From NCBI GenBank assembly GCA_023395695.1, contig JAEWYJ010000088.1:1-6108 (forward strand): a stretch of 6,108 bases of DNA, read 5' to 3'. Positions 4,993 to 6,108 of this stretch are shown piece by piece; position 1 is the first letter of the stretch; every line of letters starts with the position of its first letter. The position numbers and the translations under genes were made by a program. Origin of the DNA: Bacillota bacterium. Lineage in GTDB: Bacteria > Bacillota > Clostridia > Oscillospirales > Ruminococcaceae. The notes under the pieces were generated by a model, which saw only the letters and a list, made by a program, of their open reading frames with translations, was not told the DNA's origin and did not search any database.

Positions 4993-6108
4993 CTATTTTA
5001 TTTCGGCGATAGTGACGCCGTCCTCCCCTTCGCCATAGCGGCCCAGCCTGAAGCCTGCAATATTGCGGTGGCTTTTAAGCCGCTGCGCGACGGCGGCACG
5101 CAAAACGCCGGTGCCCTTGCCGTGAATAATGCACACCGTTTGCACGCCCGACATGACGGCGCTGTCAATAAAGGCATTGAGCTCCAATATCGCCTGATCG
5201 GCGTCCTGCCCGCGCAGGTCGAGCTCGGTCTTAATGTCCCGGGAGGCACGGGAGATTACCCCCCGCGTACCGACGGCGCCCTTGGCGCGCGGCTTTTGTT
5301 CCTTCTTCTGTCCGCCAAGCATAATTTCAGCGATCGGCACCGAGGTTTTAATCAGCCCTGCCTGCACCAGCACCGTGGCGCCCTCCGGTTTTTTGAGCAC
5401 AATGCCCTCTTTATTCAGGGTGCGCACAAATACGATATCGCCCTTTTCAAGCGGACGCGGCAAAACATAATCGCCCTGTGCGGCATTTTGGGCAGCCACA
5501 GGGTCGGAGGAACGCTCCAAATCTTTTATTGCACCGCGATAGTCCCGTTTGGCGCGCATAAGCAGGTTTGAAAAAGCGTCCTTGTCCTTTTCCTTCTTGA
5601 TGGCGTCAAGCTCTTCAAACAAAATGTCGGCCTGAAGCCGTGTCTCTTCAATGATACGCCTGGCCTGCTCCCGGGCGCGGGCAAGCTCCTTCTCGCTGTT
5701 CTGCTCAAGCCGCTGCTGCGCCTGCAGGGCGTCCCGCCGAATCTGTTCGGCCTCCTCCCTCAGCTTTTTCGCCGCAAGCCGCTCCTGCTCAAGCTGCTGG
5801 CGGGCCGTCTCCAGGTCGGTGACGACATCTTCAAAGCGGGTGTTCTCAGCCGAGACAAAATGTCTGGCGCGCTCAATAATATCAGACGACAGCCCCAGCC
5901 GCTCGCTGATTAAAAATGCGTTGGAGCGCCCCGGAATACCGGTGAGCAGCCGATAGGTCGGCCGCAGCGACGCCACGTCAAACTCACAGCTTGCGTTTTC
6001 AACGCCGTCGGTTTCAAGCGCGTACATTTTAATTTCGGAATAATGGGTCGTGGCGGCAATCTTCGCGCCCTTTTTGCGCAGCGTCTCAATAATTGAAACG
6101 GCGAGCGC
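4993..6108 (-). CDS. mutS2: Endonuclease MutS2, C-terminal 371 residues (cut by window edge)
   Basis: The frame is open to position 6108, so the start and most of the ATPase lie outside; MutS2 is usually about 780-790 residues, so roughly half is seen. The visible part opens with the end of the MutS ATPase domain: ALAVSIIETLRKKG, the ATTHYSEIK switch-histidine segment, then GVENASCEFDV and the GIPGRSNAFLISERLGL motif. A long charged coiled coil follows (visible residues about 87-175), then a KOW/SH3-like segment (about 223-263; GDIVFVRTLNKEGIVL) and a C-terminal Smr domain with LDLRG (296-300), IHGKGTGVLR (328-337) and GEDGVTIAEIK at the end. MutS2 is a DNA-binding anti-recombination ATPase and, in Bacillus subtilis, a sensor of collided ribosomes that splits them. 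All visible motifs look intact. The TAG stop is at 4993-4995. Confidence 0.95.
   Translation of the reverse strand, partial: ALAVSIIETLRKKGAKIAATTHYSEIKMYALETDGVENASCEFDVASLRPTYRLLTGIPGRSNAFLISERLGLSSDIIERARHFVSAENTRFEDVVTDLETARQQLEQERLAAKKLREEAEQIRRDALQAQQRLEQNSEKELARAREQARRIIEETRLQADILFEELDAIKKEKDKDAFSNLLMRAKRDYRGAIKDLERSSDPVAAQNAAQGDYVLPRPLEKGDIVFVRTLNKEGIVLKKPEGATVLVQAGLIKTSVPIAEIMLGGQKKEQKPRAKGAVGTRGVISRASRDIKTELDLRGQDADQAILELNAFIDSAVMSGVQTVCIIHGKGTGVLRAAVAQRLKSHRNIAGFRLGRYGEGEDGVTIAEIK

Noticed and set aside
4990..5956. Plus-strand open frames opposite mutS2
   Set aside because: They are antisense shadows of a clear MutS2 coding sequence, with Ser/Arg/Ala-rich composition typical of wrong-frame translation.

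Overview
The window looks like chromosomal DNA from a Gram-positive member of the Clostridia, probably in the Oscillospirales/Eubacteriales range. That assignment is inference. It rests on a YtrA-type GntR/ABC cassette, strong AGGAGG-type ribosome binding sites, sigma-A-like promoters, a MutS2 with a C-terminal Smr domain, a bactofilin and a DUF3810-type membrane protein. No phage, IS, CRISPR, tRNA or rRNA sequence was seen.

Layout. (1) Positions 1-1500, minus strand: a tightly packed operon of a small GntR-family repressor (1126-1500), an ABC ATPase (263-1129) and an ABC-2 permease cut by the window edge (1-266). Adjacent reading frames are joined by ATGA overlaps. A good promoter and a near-perfect palindrome (1527-1578) lie in front of the repressor, which suggests autoregulation. 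(2) Positions 1501-1793: a divergent control region with one promoter for each side and a short hairpin between them. (3) Positions 1794-3295, plus strand: a two-gene operon of a stand-alone Smr-like protein (113 aa) and a three-TM membrane protein with an HExxH motif, resembling DUF3810 (377 aa). (4) Positions 3327-3368: a strong bidirectional terminator between convergent genes. (5) Positions 3368-3790, minus strand: a 140-aa protein of unknown function. (6) Positions 3848-3898: an 18-bp perfect hairpin terminator. (7) Positions 3946-4830, minus strand: a bactofilin with unusually long N- and C-terminal tails and a perfect internal Shine-Dalgarno/ATG pair, plus its own promoter at 4902-4931. 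(8) Positions 4993-6108, minus strand: the C-terminal 371 residues of MutS2, ending in an Smr domain.

How the parts relate. The GntR/ABC cassette is a typical self-regulated export or stress-response unit. The Smr-like gene and the membrane metallopeptidase appear co-transcribed, but nothing here shows a shared pathway. MutS2 and the bactofilin are on the same strand with no clear terminator between them, yet the bactofilin has its own promoter. I see no obvious complete new defence or mobile system. The most interesting leads are the Smr-like/HExxH membrane protein pair, the possible two-start bactofilin, and the clear GntR operator.
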